Part shown: positions 28,555-38,682 of the stretch, in pieces
Layout of the letters: each line of letters opens with the position of its first letter
How positions within the stretch are numbered: position 1 is the first letter of the stretch
Assembly (NCBI GenBank): GCA_913045175.1
Contig: CAJWQG010000024.1
Location: forward strand, 1 to 51,005
Origin: an uncultured Gammaproteobacteria bacterium
Lineage (GTDB): Bacteria > Pseudomonadota > Gammaproteobacteria > Pseudomonadales > Azotimanducaceae
Length of the DNA: 51,005 bases
Reading direction: 5' to 3'
Notes under the pieces: generated by a model
The model's input: only the letters and a program-made list of their open reading frames with translations
Told to the model about the DNA's origin: nothing
Database searches by the model: none
Program-made: the position numbers and the translations under genes

Positions 28555-29652
28555 CTAGCTTGTTAAGGCGCGAGGGTAACTTCCCAGAATTTTCACTTCG
28601 AGCGCATCCTTGTCGACGTCATTCAGCACTTCAACAATATTGGGATCGTCGCAATGTCCTTCAAAATCAATGAAAAAAACATAGGACCACATTCCGGTCC
28701 GTGAAGGACGGGTTTCGATCGAGGTAAGTGACACCCCATGGCGATGAAAGGGTTCGAGTAGCTTATAAAGTGCCCCAGGCTGATTCTGCGTAGAAACCAT
28801 AATGGACGTCTTATCCTTACCACTGACACCAATATCTTCACGCCCGATCACCAGAAAACGCGTCGTATTGTCTGAACGGTCCTCGATTTTTCCTGAGACC
28901 ACGCGTAGTCCGTAAATGTCTGCACAAATTTCTGGCGCAATCGCCGCCGCGCCCTTATCGTCCGCTATTCGACGCGCAGCTTCTCCATTGCTCGTTACCG
29001 CGATCTTCGCAGCCTTTGGATAATGAGCTTCCAGCCATCGTCGACATTGCCCAAGGGTCTGCTGATGTGAGTAAATTCGCTCGATATCATCGTCACCTGT
29101 GCCCTCCGGCACCATCAGATAGTGATGGACTCGCAGCTGTACCTCCCCACAAATCTTCAAGGTAGAGTCGAGAAAATTGTCCAGGGTGTGGCTGATCACA
29201 CCTTCTGTCGAGTTTTCTACCGGAACGACGCCATAGTTACAGGACTCCGATTCCACCTCGCGAAATACATCGTCCTGGGTAATCATCGGCAAACCGATCA
29301 CCGAATCACCAAAGTTTTTTCTGGTCGCTATGTGGGTGAATGTACCCTCGGGCCCAAGGTAAGCGACCTTAAGGGGCTGCTCAAGCGCAAGACACGCGGA
29401 CATAACCTGGCGAAACACCTGAGTCACTTTCTCGTCGCTCAAGGGGCCTTCATTCAAATCCATCACATGGCGAAAAACCTGCGCTTCTCTTTCAGGACGG
29501 TAGAACACAGGCGTAACGTCCGGGGACTCCCTGAGTTTTACGTCGGCCACATCCAGCGCGCACTGGGCTCGCTCATTCAGTAACTTAAGGATCTCTTCGT
29601 CAAGCGCATCAATGCAATCTCGAAGTTCTTCTAACTGCGGCTTCTTACTCAT
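28555..29652 (-). CDS. pheA: Chorismate mutase / prephenate dehydratase (P-protein)
   Basis: A 365-residue bifunctional enzyme for phenylalanine synthesis. The AroQ chorismate mutase occupies residues 1-90 (LRDCIDALDEEILKLLNERA). The dehydratase domain follows (VAYLGPEGTFTHIATRKNFG; NYGVVPVENSTEGVI; TTRFLVIG). The ACT regulatory domain at about 275-355 (GALYKLLEPFHRHGVSLTSI, then ETRPS) gives feedback control by phenylalanine. It starts three bases after gyrA; serC, found between them in Pseudomonas, is absent. Confidence 0.97.
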   Translation of the reverse strand: MSKKPQLEELRDCIDALDEEILKLLNERAQCALDVADVKLRESPDVTPVFYRPEREAQVFRHVMDLNEGPLSDEKVTQVFRQVMSACLALEQPLKVAYLGPEGTFTHIATRKNFGDSVIGLPMITQDDVFREVESESCNYGVVPVENSTEGVISHTLDNFLDSTLKICGEVQLRVHHYLMVPEGTGDDDIERIYSHQQTLGQCRRWLEAHYPKAAKIAVTSNGEAARRIADDKGAAAIAPEICADIYGLRVVSGKIEDRSDNTTRFLVIGREDIGVSGKDKTSIMVSTQNQPGALYKLLEPFHRHGVSLTSIETRPSRTGMWSYVFFIDFEGHCDDPNIVEVLNDVDKDALEVKILGSYPRALTS

Positions 29653-29655
29653 CTC

Positions 29656-32220
29656 TCATTCTTGCTCATCACTATCCACTTCAGCATCCTCGGTTGGCTC
29701 CTGGACCTGCGCCAGTCCAACCAAATGCTCTCCTTCGGATAAGTTAATCAGACGTACTCCCTGCGTATTTCTTCCCTGCTGGGAAACTTCTTCGGTACGT
29801 ATGCGCACCAGTGTACCCTGGTCACTAATGAGTATCGCCTCATCACCTTCAAATACCTGCACCGCGCCCACAACATCACCGTTACGTTCCGACATTTTCA
29901 TACCAATCATGCCCTGTCCACCGCGACCAATGACCGAAAAGTCGTCGAAGTTACTGCGTTTACCGTATCCATTCTGGCTGGCGATAAGAATATTGCCGTT
30001 TTGCTCCGGGATCATCAGGGCGATGACCTCCTGGTCCGCCGGTAATTTAATACCACGAACACCTCGAGCCGTCCGGCCCATGGCACGCACGTCGGATTCC
30101 TTAAAGCGAATCACCTTGCCATGACTACCAAATAACATGACGTCCCTGCTACCGTCAGTGATCGCCGCGCCGATTAAGGTATTCCCTTCCTCAAGTTCAA
30201 TCGCAATTAACCCAGTACTGCGCTGCCTGGAGAAGTCGTTAAGCGGCGTCTTCTTCACAGTACCATTAGACGTCGCCATGAAAATAAATTGATCGTCCCG
30301 GTATTCTTCCAGAGGTAACATGGCAGTGATCCGCTCTTCGTCATCCAGCGGAAGAATATTGATTAACGGGCGACCTCGCGCCGCTCTACTCGCCGGTGGA
30401 ATCTGAAAGACCCGTAACCAAAACACTTTCCCACGATTGGTAAAACATAAGATCGTATCGTGGGTATTGGCGACCATCAGCCGTTCAATGTAGTCCTCAT
30501 CCTTTACGGTACTCGCCATCTTTCCACGGCCACCACGACCCTGTGCCCGGTAAGTATCCAGCGGCTGCGTCTTCGCGTAGCCGCCATTGGACAATGTGAC
30601 CACCATATCCTGTTCCTGGATAAGATCTTCCATCGTTAGATCTTCCTGGGATTCGACAATCTCCGTCTTTCTTTCATCACCGTATGCGTCACGAACAGCG
30701 ATCAATTCGTCACGTACAATCTGCATCAGATGTTCAGTGTTCTCGAGAATATCGATGAGTTCGGCAATCGTATCGATTATTTCCGCGTATTCCTCAAGTA
30801 ATCGATCCTGCTGCATGCTAGTCAAACTATTCAGCCGCATATCAAGGATGGCCTGGGCCTGATCCTCAGTCAGGTTATAGGTTCCGTTATCCTGCAAACC
30901 AAAGTGCTCATCAAGATCATCCGGTTTTACCGCGTCCGGACCGGCACGCTCGAGCATAGTTACCACACTCTCTGACGGCCATGACTGGTTGACCAGTCTC
31001 TCACGTGCCACCGCGGTGGACTCGGAAGCCTTGATCATTTCGATCACCGGGTCGATGTTGGACAAAGCAACCACCAACCCCTCAAGGGTATGACCTCGGG
31101 CACGCGCGCGGCGCAGTTCAAACATCGAGCGACGAGTTACTACCTCTCTTCGATGCAGAATAAAGGCATCAAGTACCTGTCTGAGATTCAGCACCTTGGG
31201 TTCGTTTTCAACGAGCGCAACAATGTTGATACCAAAAGCGCTTTGAAGTTGGGTCTGCGCATAGAGATTATTCAACACGACCTCACCAACCTCTCCACGT
31301 CGGAGCTCAATCACTATACGAGTATCTTTAGCAGACTCGTCGCGCAACTCGCTAATGCCTTCTATTTTTTTGTCTTTGACTAATTCCGCAATACGTTCAA
31401 TCAGTCTGGCTCGATTGACCTGAAAAGGAATCTCCTTAACAATTATGGTCTCTCTGCTGGTCTTATCATCGACTTCAGTATCACACCGGGAACGAATGTA
31501 TATGCGTCCTCGGCCACTGCGATACGCCTGAACAATGCCCCCACGCCCATTGATAATGGCACCTGTTGGGAAATCTGGACCCTGAATGAACTCCATCAAC
31601 TGATCAACATCAAGACTTGGATCATCTACTAGCGCGACACAAGCGTTGATGACCTCTGTCAGATTGTGCGGAGGGATATTAGTTGCCATGCCAACGGCAA
31701 TCCCGGTAGAGCCATTTACAAGAAGATTAGGGATTCTTGACGGCAACACCTCTGGCATGAGCAGTGTCGCGTCGTAGTTCTCTACGAAATCAACAGTCTC
31801 TTTATCGAGATCAGCAAGAATTTCCTCGGCAATTTTCTCCATTCGAACTTCGGTATATCGCTGGGCTGCCGCGCCATCGCCATCCAGAGAGCCGAAGTTC
31901 CCCTGACCGTCGACCAACGGATAACGCATGTTGAAATCCTGCGCCATGCGCACAATGGTTTCATAGGCAGCATTATCGCCGTGTGGGTGATATTTTCCGA
32001 TGATGTCACCGACGACCCGTGCAGATTTTAGGGTAGGCCGGTTGTAGGTGTTATTAAGCTCGCTCATGGCAAATAGAACGCGGCGGTGAACCGGTTTCAA
32101 ACCATCGCGCACATCAGGTAACGCGCGCGAAACAATGACGCTCATGGCATACTCCATGAACGAATCCCTAAGCTCGTCCTCAATATTGATGTCGGCTATA
32201 TCGCCTTCGAATTCAGACAT
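29656..32220 (-). CDS. gyrA: DNA gyrase subunit A
   Basis: An 854-residue type II topoisomerase subunit. The winged-helix region has [17 protein letters not shown], and the catalytic tyrosine is Y122 in [11 protein letters not shown]. The C-terminal beta-pinwheel carries the GyrA box QGRGGRG (E. coli QRRGGKG) that makes it gyrase rather than topo IV. Numbering agrees with E. coli, so the quinolone-determining positions can be read directly: residue 83 is Asn and 87 is Glu ([14 protein letters not shown]). An acidic tail ends the protein. GAGGGG five bases before the ATG is a strong ribosome site. It is transcribed divergently from mtaD. Confidence 0.98.
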   Translation of the reverse strand: MSEFEGDIADINIEDELRDSFMEYAMSVIVSRALPDVRDGLKPVHRRVLFAMSELNNTYNRPTLKSARVVGDIIGKYHPHGDNAAYETIVRMAQDFNMRYPLVDGQGNFGSLDGDGAAAQRYTEVRMEKIAEEILADLDKETVDFVENYDATLLMPEVLPSRIPNLLVNGSTGIAVGMATNIPPHNLTEVINACVALVDDPSLDVDQLMEFIQGPDFPTGAIINGRGGIVQAYRSGRGRIYIRSRCDTEVDDKTSRETIIVKEIPFQVNRARLIERIAELVKDKKIEGISELRDESAKDTRIVIELRRGEVGEVVLNNLYAQTQLQSAFGINIVALVENEPKVLNLRQVLDAFILHRREVVTRRSMFELRRARARGHTLEGLVVALSNIDPVIEMIKASESTAVARERLVNQSWPSESVVTMLERAGPDAVKPDDLDEHFGLQDNGTYNLTEDQAQAILDMRLNSLTSMQQDRLLEEYAEIIDTIAELIDILENTEHLMQIVRDELIAVRDAYGDERKTEIVESQEDLTMEDLIQEQDMVVTLSNGGYAKTQPLDTYRAQGRGGRGKMASTVKDEDYIERLMVANTHDTILCFTNRGKVFWLRVFQIPPASRAARGRPLINILPLDDEERITAMLPLEEYRDDQFIFMATSNGTVKKTPLNDFSRQRSTGLIAIELEEGNTLIGAAITDGSRDVMLFGSHGKVIRFKESDVRAMGRTARGVRGIKLPADQEVIALMIPEQNGNILIASQNGYGKRSNFDDFSVIGRGGQGMIGMKMSERNGDVVGAVQVFEGDEAILISDQGTLVRIRTEEVSQQGRNTQGVRLINLSEGEHLVGLAQVQEPTEDAEVDSDEQE

Positions 32221-32562
32221 TTCCCCTCATTTTTCTTGATTGTTATATTTTTTTTGGCTGTATTTGCTGTCTCACGATAACAAAACATCCAAGAAATACC
32301 CGAGAATCACCCCGAGTTGATTCTTCATTATTGGTAGCTTTTGTTGATCGTTTGAGATTAGTAAAAGCGGCTGCGGATGCCTATTTACGCAAAGCATAAT
32401 AATAACATACTGAACGTCGTAAACCCACTAAATCGAGCGATATACGCCTACTCTAACCTATTGTTTTTAAGAACCTTTTCTTATCCGGCCAACTGATTTC
32501 AATTAGCCATAAAAACCGCCAAAAACACTCATGTATAATCACTATCTGTTGTCATCCCTCAT
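32221..32562. other. Intergenic region between gyrA and mtaD (342 bases)
   Basis: This AT-rich divergent control region has no gene. A TATAAT box lies at 32534-32539, 24 bases before the mtaD start, but no good -35 box is paired with it. A seven-base inverted repeat, AGAATCA / TGATTCT (32303-32324), lies about 80 bases before gyrA and could bind a regulator. A run of eight Ts is present at about 32251. I could not place a gyrA promoter with confidence. Confidence 0.5.
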
Positions 32563-33900
32563 ATGTGTTTTCTCATGCAAGCAGCGCCTTCTGACCACGT
32601 AATTTGCGCCCGATGGGTGGTGCCTGTGATGCCCGAAGGGAGCGTCCTTGATTATCACAGCGTGGTAGTACGTGAAGGTCGTATCGACGCCATTTTGCCG
32701 ACCAGAGAGCTCGGTGAAGCCCATCAAAACCTGCCAAAAGTTGAACTACCAAACCACCTGGTAACAGCCGGACTTATCAACACTCACGGACACGCCGCGA
32801 TGACCCTTCTTAGAGGTTACGCAGATGATCTGCCGCTCATGGATTGGCTGAACAATCATATCTGGCCTGTAGAGGATCGTTTTGTTGACGAGGCCTTTGT
32901 ATTCGATGGAACATCACTGGCCGTGGCGGAAATGATCGCCAGCGGTACCACTTGCGCAGCAGACACCTACTTTTTTCCGGATGCTGTGTCTCAAGCGATG
33001 ACAGAAAACGGATTTCGTGGACAGGTGTGTATCCCCGTGGTGCAGTTCCCAAATGCATGGGCCGAGAGTGAAGAACAGCACCTCGAAAAGGGACTTGCGT
33101 TTCACGATAGCGTACGTGATTCCTCACTGATCACTACTGCTTTAGCCCCCCATGCCCCCTATACAGTTTCCGACAATGGGTTTTCACAAGTCGTTAAGTA
33201 TTCTGCTGAGCTGCAAATTCCTATCCATCTTCATCTCCATGAAACCAAAGGTGAGGTTGAAGCGGCAGTCGATGACGATGGTCAGCGACCTTTCGAACGA
33301 ATGCAGAGACTGGGTCTGCTTTCTTCAAGATTGCAGACAGTCCACATGACGGAACTCACTGAAGGTGAGATTCATACGCTCGCTGATAAAGGCGCTCATG
33401 TGGCCCATTGTCCAGAGTCAAACATGAAACTTGCAAGCGGGATCTGTCCTGTCCACTCGCTGCTGGAACATGGTGTTAACGTCGCCCTTGGCACCGATGG
33501 CGCCGCCAGCAACAACGACCTTGACCTGCTTGGGGAGGCACGTACGGCTGCATTTCTTACGAAAGTCGCCACCGGCGACGCCACCAGCGTCAGCGCTGCG
33601 CGCGCCCTCTCTATGGCAACCATCAACGGCGCGCGACTATTAGGGCTCGATGATGAAATCGGCAGTCTGGAGAAGGGCAAATCCGCGGATATCATTGCCG
33701 TCGACTTCACGGATATAGCGTTTCAGCCCATGCATAATCCCCTGTCACAATTGATTTACGCCGCCAACGGGACTCAGGTTAGCTACACCTGGATTGCCGG
33801 TCGTTGTGTCTATCAAGACGGGCGGAACACAAGCCTGGATGTTTCCGCGCTCAAGACCAGAGTTGAATCCTGGCAAAAGAAAATACAAAGTAAGTTATGA
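32563..33900 (+). CDS. mtaD: 5-methylthioadenosine/S-adenosylhomocysteine deaminase (TRZ/ATZ amidohydrolase)
   Basis: A 445-residue metal-dependent hydrolase. The metal ligands are in INTHGHAAMTLLRGYADDLP (H75, H77), HLHETKGEVE near 222, HCPESNMKLASG and the Asp in LGTDGAASNNDLDL near 309. Members deaminate MTA or SAH and so help recycle methylation by-products. It lies immediately before ubiG and overlaps it by four bases (ATGA), as in Pseudomonas. A start at ATG 32575 (MQAAPSDH) is also possible. Related guanine and N-isopropylammelide deaminases look similar, but the ubiG context favours this call. Confidence 0.9.
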   Translation: MCFLMQAAPSDHVICARWVVPVMPEGSVLDYHSVVVREGRIDAILPTRELGEAHQNLPKVELPNHLVTAGLINTHGHAAMTLLRGYADDLPLMDWLNNHIWPVEDRFVDEAFVFDGTSLAVAEMIASGTTCAADTYFFPDAVSQAMTENGFRGQVCIPVVQFPNAWAESEEQHLEKGLAFHDSVRDSSLITTALAPHAPYTVSDNGFSQVVKYSAELQIPIHLHLHETKGEVEAAVDDDGQRPFERMQRLGLLSSRLQTVHMTELTEGEIHTLADKGAHVAHCPESNMKLASGICPVHSLLEHGVNVALGTDGAASNNDLDLLGEARTAAFLTKVATGDATSVSAARALSMATINGARLLGLDDEIGSLEKGKSADIIAVDFTDIAFQPMHNPLSQLIYAANGTQVSYTWIAGRCVYQDGRNTSLDVSALKTRVESWQKKIQSKL

Positions 33901-34598
33901 GCGAACAGAACATCGACCAATCGGAAGTCGGAAAATTCGAGGCCATTGCCAGACGGTGGTGGGATCCAAACAGTGAGTTTAAACCGCTGCATGACATCAA
34001 CCCGCTTCGGGTTTCCTACATTACGGACCGGGTGACGATACAGGACAAACGGGTTCTGGACGTCGGCTGCGGCGGAGGCATACTCAGTGAGTCACTCACG
34101 AAAGCGGGTGCCTTAGTCACAGGGATCGACGCCGGTGAGCGTCCGATTTCAGTGGCGAAACTTCACCAGTTTGAGTCAGGATGTGAAATAGACTACCAAC
34201 AAACGACCGTCGAGGAATTCGCCCAACACTCGCCTGAACCATTTGACGTGATCACCTGCCTGGAAATGCTGGAACACGTACCCAACCCTGACTCCGTCAT
34301 TGAAACCTGCGCCGCACTACTGAAGCCCGGGGGCAATCTTTTCCTGTCCACGATCAACCGCAATCCGAAGTCATATTTGTTCATGGTCATCGGTGCCGAG
34401 TATGTCCTTAACATGTTGCCAAAGGGGACACATCGTTATGAAAAGTTTCTTCGACCCGCCGAGATTGCATCATCGTTACGCAAACACGGGTTTGATCTAC
34501 AAGACATCACTGGCATGACCTACAACCCTCTACTGAAATCTTATCGACTGGGCAAAGACGTCGACGTGAACTACCTCGTGCATGCGGTAAAACATTGA
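33897..34598 (+). CDS. ubiG: Ubiquinone biosynthesis O-methyltransferase
   Basis: A 233-residue class I SAM methyltransferase that carries out both O-methylations of the ubiquinone ring. The N-terminal EVGKFEAIARRWWDPNSEFK and ALHDINPLR-like stretch (residues 9-43) is the UbiG hallmark. Motif I is VLDVGCGGGILSE (about 54-66) and motif II follows in FDVITCLEMLEHVP. The end, TYNPLLKSYRLGKDVDVNYL, is also typical. It is coupled to mtaD by a four-base overlap and lies one base before the sugar transferase. Confidence 0.97.
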   Translation: MSEQNIDQSEVGKFEAIARRWWDPNSEFKPLHDINPLRVSYITDRVTIQDKRVLDVGCGGGILSESLTKAGALVTGIDAGERPISVAKLHQFESGCEIDYQQTTVEEFAQHSPEPFDVITCLEMLEHVPNPDSVIETCAALLKPGGNLFLSTINRNPKSYLFMVIGAEYVLNMLPKGTHRYEKFLRPAEIASSLRKHGFDLQDITGMTYNPLLKSYRLGKDVDVNYLVHAVKH

Positions 34599-34599
34599 G

Positions 34600-36007
34600 A
34601 TGAGTCAGCCAACTCCCAGCACGGCACTTACCGCTTCCGGCAATTTCACCGTCCTTGTTTTGGTTGCCCTGGATTACCTGGGACTGGTCGCAATTTTTAA
34701 CTTCAATCATCTAGTCATCGCGGAGACAGTGGCGCCAAATTTACTGTTGACCTGGAAGCTGATTCTGATCGGCGGATTCACTTTTCTGTATTTCTACCTC
34801 ATGGACCTTTACACCTTCAATTCTCCCTTGAGCCAGCTGGGGATGCTGGAGCGCTCATTTATAGCCATGCTATTGATCGGTGTCACCACAGTGCTCGCGG
34901 TCTATGTGATCGGCCCATCTTTTATCGGTGGCTTCGTCGGTCGAGGGGTTCTTGCCACCAGTTTGATTATGTTGTGGCTGTGGTCTCTGGGAATTCGGTA
35001 TCTGCTCAATAATTGGTTTGTACGACAGCGTTCCCAGGTGAAATGGTTAGTCATCGTCGATTCTTCGCTTACGCAGTTCCTCTCGGACTTTCGTTCCGTG
35101 TTCGACTATGAGCAACTGTTTCTAGTAAGTAAGCTAGGAATCGATCAGCAGGAGCTTAACGATGATTTCGCCACATGGGCCGGAGATTGGGACGATCTGG
35201 AGGAAGTGCTTGCCCGTGACGATTTCGCCGGTGTCATTATCGCGACGCCAGACACCCTTCCGGAAACCCTCATTAAGCAAATGATGGACATTCGAATCAA
35301 TGGTTTGCGAATATTTCGTCTTAGTAACTTTTACGAACAATATCTCGCCCGACTGCCGATATTTCATTTGAACCAACATTGGCTTGTTACCACCCATGGC
35401 TTCGAGCTCATTCATAACCCCATAGGCCTTCGTTTCAAACGCTACATCGATCTAGTAATCGGACTGGTTGGCGGACTCATTCTGCTGTCTGTCGTTCTCG
35501 TGATCGCATTAATCATCATACTTACATCCGGGTTTCCTGTGTTTTACCGGCAAGTCCGTACTGGTGAAAACGGACATCAGTTCACGCTTATTAAATTTCG
35601 CACCATGGTGGTCGATGCCGAAGCTAACGGTGCACAATTCGCCCAAAAAGAAGACCCTCGCATCACAAAACTGGGTGGTCTCATGCGAAAATTCCGCATT
35701 GATGAAATTCCGCAGCTATCGAATGTTCTCGTGGGTGATATGAGCTTTATTGGACCTCGCCCCGAACGTCCAGAGTTTATTGAAGTACTGCAAAGAGACA
35801 TCCCTTATTAATTACCATCTACGTCATGTGATCAAACCTGGCATCACCGGGTGGGCGCAGGTTATGTGCGGCTATGGAGATTCCGGCGAAGACGCGGCCG
35901 AGAAGCTTCAGTACGACCTATTCTACATCAAGAATTACTCCCTGATCCTGGATATTTCTATTCTGGTACGGTCCATGAAGGTCATCCTGTTCGGAACGGG
36001 CCGCTAA
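34600..36007 (+). pseudogene. Undecaprenyl-phosphate sugar-phosphotransferase (WcaJ/PssY type), frameshifted
   Basis: The open frame 34600-35811 encodes four N-terminal membrane helices, a CoA-binding-like middle part and the start of the bacterial sugar transferase domain: FKRYIDLVIGLVGGLILL, FYRQVRTGENGHQFTLIKFR, then KFRIDEIPQLSNVLVGDMSF and IGPRPERPEF. It stops at TAA in ..RDIPY. The second frame continues at once with YHLRHVIKPGITGWAQV and YDLFYIKNYSLILDISIL, ending TAA 36007. Removing four bases (35809-35812, TAAT) restores IPYYHLRHVIKPG and a 467-residue protein. The intact-gene stop overlaps the yciK start (TAATG). Such enzymes load the first sugar-phosphate of a capsule or exopolysaccharide on undecaprenyl phosphate. 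The truncated product keeps the Asp-Glu catalytic pair but lacks the last 66 residues. Assembly error or +1 recoding are alternatives. Confidence 0.85.
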
Positions 36008-36750
36008 TGAGCCTGCCGGAAAACTATCAGCCAGATTCCGATCTGTTGCGCGAGAAAGTAATCCTCGTCACCGGGGCCGGTGATGGTATCGGGAAGGTCG
36101 CTGCAAAAACCTACGCCAGTTTCGGTGCGACGGTCCTGCTGCTCGGCCGGACTGTCAACAAACTTGAACAGGTCTATGACGAAATCATGACACAAGGTTC
36201 GGCAGAACCTGGAATTATTCCCGCAGATATGGGCGCTCTCGGAATGAATACCCTTGAGGAAATTGCCGACGTCATATCATCACGCTATGGCAGACTTGAT
36301 GGGCTCCTGCATAACGCGTCGATACTCGGCGAACGGATTCCCATCGAGCACTATGATCTCGCCGAATGGGACAAGGTAATGCAGGTCAACTTTAACGGCG
36401 TCGTGCTGTTAACCCGCTTCCTTCTGCCCTGCTTACAGGAATCAAGCGCCGCGTCTCTGGTGTTCACGAGTTCTACTGTCGGCAAAACACCTCGCGCTTA
36501 CTGGGGACCCTATTCTGTATCCAAGTACGCCATGGAGGGCTTTGCGTTACTGTTAGCCGATGAACTGGACAACACCTCTGACATTCGCGTCAACATCGTA
36601 AACCCTGGTGCGACCAGAACCTCTATGCGTGCGGAGGCCTATCCTAACGAAGACCCACTTACCCTAAAGACACCAGAGGATTTGATGCCGCTCTATGTTT
36701 ACATGATGGGGCCGGATAGTTCTGAGAATGGTGAGACTTTCGCTGGATGA
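36007..36750 (+). CDS. yciK: YciK-type short-chain dehydrogenase
   Basis: A 247-residue classical SDR. The NAD(P) motif is VTGAGDGIGK (residues 21-30), then NASILGERIP and the catalytic set Ser (SSTVGKTP) and YSVSK (about 168-172). NPGATRTSMRAEAYP is the YciK C-terminal mark. The substrate is unknown in the family. ATG 36007 is chosen because the family begins near here and the upstream in-frame extension overlaps the sugar transferase. In Pseudomonas the order is ubiG-mupP-yciK, so the sugar transferase occupies the mupP position. Confidence 0.93.
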   Translation: MSLPENYQPDSDLLREKVILVTGAGDGIGKVAAKTYASFGATVLLLGRTVNKLEQVYDEIMTQGSAEPGIIPADMGALGMNTLEEIADVISSRYGRLDGLLHNASILGERIPIEHYDLAEWDKVMQVNFNGVVLLTRFLLPCLQESSAASLVFTSSTVGKTPRAYWGPYSVSKYAMEGFALLLADELDNTSDIRVNIVNPGATRTSMRAEAYPNEDPLTLKTPEDLMPLYVYMMGPDSSENGETFAG

Positions 36751-36895
36751 CAGGGTCGAATCTGTAAAGACCATCGCGAGCCCACGCCCTATGGAAAGGG
36801 TAAGGCTTCTCCGTACCGCTGTAGAAACATGTACCCGTCACCTTCTATTCTCTAAAGATTTCCAACACCTAGCGAAAGATCGGTCAGAAAGATTT

Positions 36896-37660
36896 CTAAG
36901 GATCGCCCGAAGATTCTTCAATCTTAGTCAACTCATAAAGATCGTCAATTTCCGGCTTCTCCAGCTCCACAAATCGACCCACTTTCACAGACGAAGGCAC
37001 GAAAAAACTCCCGAACCGTACCCGCTTCAGTCGACTGACGGTTAACCCCTGGGATTCCCATAGACGCCGGACTTCCCGATTCTTTCCCTCCATGAGCACG
37101 ACGTAGTACCACTGGTTGGCTCCATCAGACTCGGGGGATTTTTGAATATCGGTAAATTTCGCCACGCCGTCTTCCAACATCACACCATCACGCATGTTCT
37201 GAAGCGCCTTGTCGCTGACGTGACCTAGTACTCTTACCGCGTACTCGCGGTCGATTCCCGTTGATGGATGCATCAGTTTATTCGCCAGCGCCCCATCGGT
37301 TGTGAAGAGCAGGAGCCCACTGGTATTGAAATCGAGCCGGCCAATCGATATCCAGCGCTGGCTTCTTAGCTTGGGCAGCTTTCGATAAACCGAAGGACGA
37401 CCTTCCGGATCATCGCGAGAACAGATTTCACCAGCAGGTTTGTTGTACAACAGATGTCGATGTCGTGTCTTTTTCTGACTTAGCGTACGTCCATCAACCT
37501 GGATCGTATCGTCGTCTTCAACGCGATCACCAAGTGTAGCAACCTCACCGTTGACCCGGATTCGACCCTCCGAGATCCACTTTTCCATGGTTCGACGGCT
37601 ACCCAGCCCTTGATTGGCGAGTACTTTCTGAAGTTTCTGGGACAGATTTTTTTTGGACAT
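36896..37660 (-). CDS. rluB: 23S rRNA pseudouridine(2605) synthase
   Basis: A 254-residue pseudouridine synthase of the RsuA/RluB family. An N-terminal S4 RNA-binding domain (KVLANQGLGSRRTMEKWISE) precedes the catalytic part with the Asp in IGRLDFNTSGLLLFTTDG. KNREVRRLWESQGLTVSRL follows. RluB modifies U2605 of 23S rRNA. In gammaproteobacteria it commonly sits beside scpB/scpA, as here, 38 bases downstream of scpB. The converging yciK ends 145 bases away. Confidence 0.94.
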   Translation of the reverse strand: MSKKNLSQKLQKVLANQGLGSRRTMEKWISEGRIRVNGEVATLGDRVEDDDTIQVDGRTLSQKKTRHRHLLYNKPAGEICSRDDPEGRPSVYRKLPKLRSQRWISIGRLDFNTSGLLLFTTDGALANKLMHPSTGIDREYAVRVLGHVSDKALQNMRDGVMLEDGVAKFTDIQKSPESDGANQWYYVVLMEGKNREVRRLWESQGLTVSRLKRVRFGSFFVPSSVKVGRFVELEKPEIDDLYELTKIEESSGDP

Positions 37661-37698
37661 GGGCGCATTCTAACCCGACGTTACAACCATAGATGCGA

Positions 37699-38682
37699 CT
37701 ATTTGTCGTCTTCTTTGTCTTCTACCGAGTCATCCTCGGCAAAGGCCGCATCGAGAATCTCTTGGGGGACATTAGCAAACTGTTCGCTTTCTTTAGTCAG
37801 CCTCTCCTGCACCGGTTCGGTCTCTGTATTCTGCCCTACAGACTCTACTTCGGCGTTTTCTGCTTCGAGGTTCTCACCTTCTGAGTCCTCTGATTCGGGC
37901 TGCATCTCAACTTCTGGTTCATCAACTTCCTTCGCGTCAACATCGTCCTCAATCTCACCATCCGCGACGCTCTCATCCCCATCTTTGGGAAACAGATTAC
38001 GGATGTTACTTTCGATAACCTTAACGTCTTCACTTACCTGATCTAATTCTTCATCTGATACGGGGTCCGGCGCAAATGCAGCCAGGTCTTCAAGCTCTAT
38101 CACCCGGGCCTCAACCACGTTTTCTTCCAGATCAAGCTCCTCATTCACCTTATCCAGGTCTTTAATTTCCGATAGCGTGGGTAGTTCGTCCAGACTGGAT
38201 AGATTGAAGTAATCTAGGAAGTTCTTCGTCGTCGCATAGGTTGCCGGTCTGCCCGGGACATCACGATGACCAACCACACGAATCCATTCGCGTTCCAACA
38301 AAGCTCTGATGATATTGGTGCTAACAGCGACGCCACGAACCTCTTCAATGTCACCACGTGTAATCGGTTGCCGATACGCGATCAACGCAAGCGTTTCCAG
38401 CAAGGCCCGAGAATAGCGTTGTGGTTTTTCCTCCCACAAACGACTCACCCACTCACCATATTCAGTTCGCACCTGAAAGCGGTAACCGCTTGACACCTTC
38501 TTAAGCTCGAACCCCCTTCCTTCGCAGCTGGTTTCGATCTCTTTAAGCACGTCGCGTATCTGCGCCCTGGTTGGCTGTTCACCTTCGAACAGAGAAATCA
38601 TGTGATCAATACCAAGCGGACTGTCCGCAGCAAGTATCGCGCCTTCGATAATTTGTTGTAATGATGGGAATTCGCTGGTCAC
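37699..38682 (-). CDS. scpB: Segregation and condensation protein B
   Basis: ScpB forms the kleisin-KITE part of the SMC-ScpAB complex that compacts and separates chromosomes. Residues 1-180 give the two winged helices: IIEGAILAADSPLGIDHMIS, YSRALLETLALIAYRQPITR and GDIEEVRGVAVSTNIIRALL, ending PATYATTKNFLDYFNL. After about residue 185 comes a long, very acidic tail of some 140 residues, rich in Glu/Asp, not part of the fold. The GTG start (38682) overlaps the scpA stop by one base. Usual length is 180-250, so the tail is an extension. Confidence 0.94.
   Translation of the reverse strand: MTSEFPSLQQIIEGAILAADSPLGIDHMISLFEGEQPTRAQIRDVLKEIETSCEGRGFELKKVSSGYRFQVRTEYGEWVSRLWEEKPQRYSRALLETLALIAYRQPITRGDIEEVRGVAVSTNIIRALLEREWIRVVGHRDVPGRPATYATTKNFLDYFNLSSLDELPTLSEIKDLDKVNEELDLEENVVEARVIELEDLAAFAPDPVSDEELDQVSEDVKVIESNIRNLFPKDGDESVADGEIEDDVDAKEVDEPEVEMQPESEDSEGENLEAENAEVESVGQNTETEPVQERLTKESEQFANVPQEILDAAFAEDDSVEDKEDDK

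Noticed and set aside
34600-35811. Calling the first frame a complete sugar transferase
   Set aside because: It lacks the family C-terminal part (KPGITGWAQ onward), which continues in the next frame.
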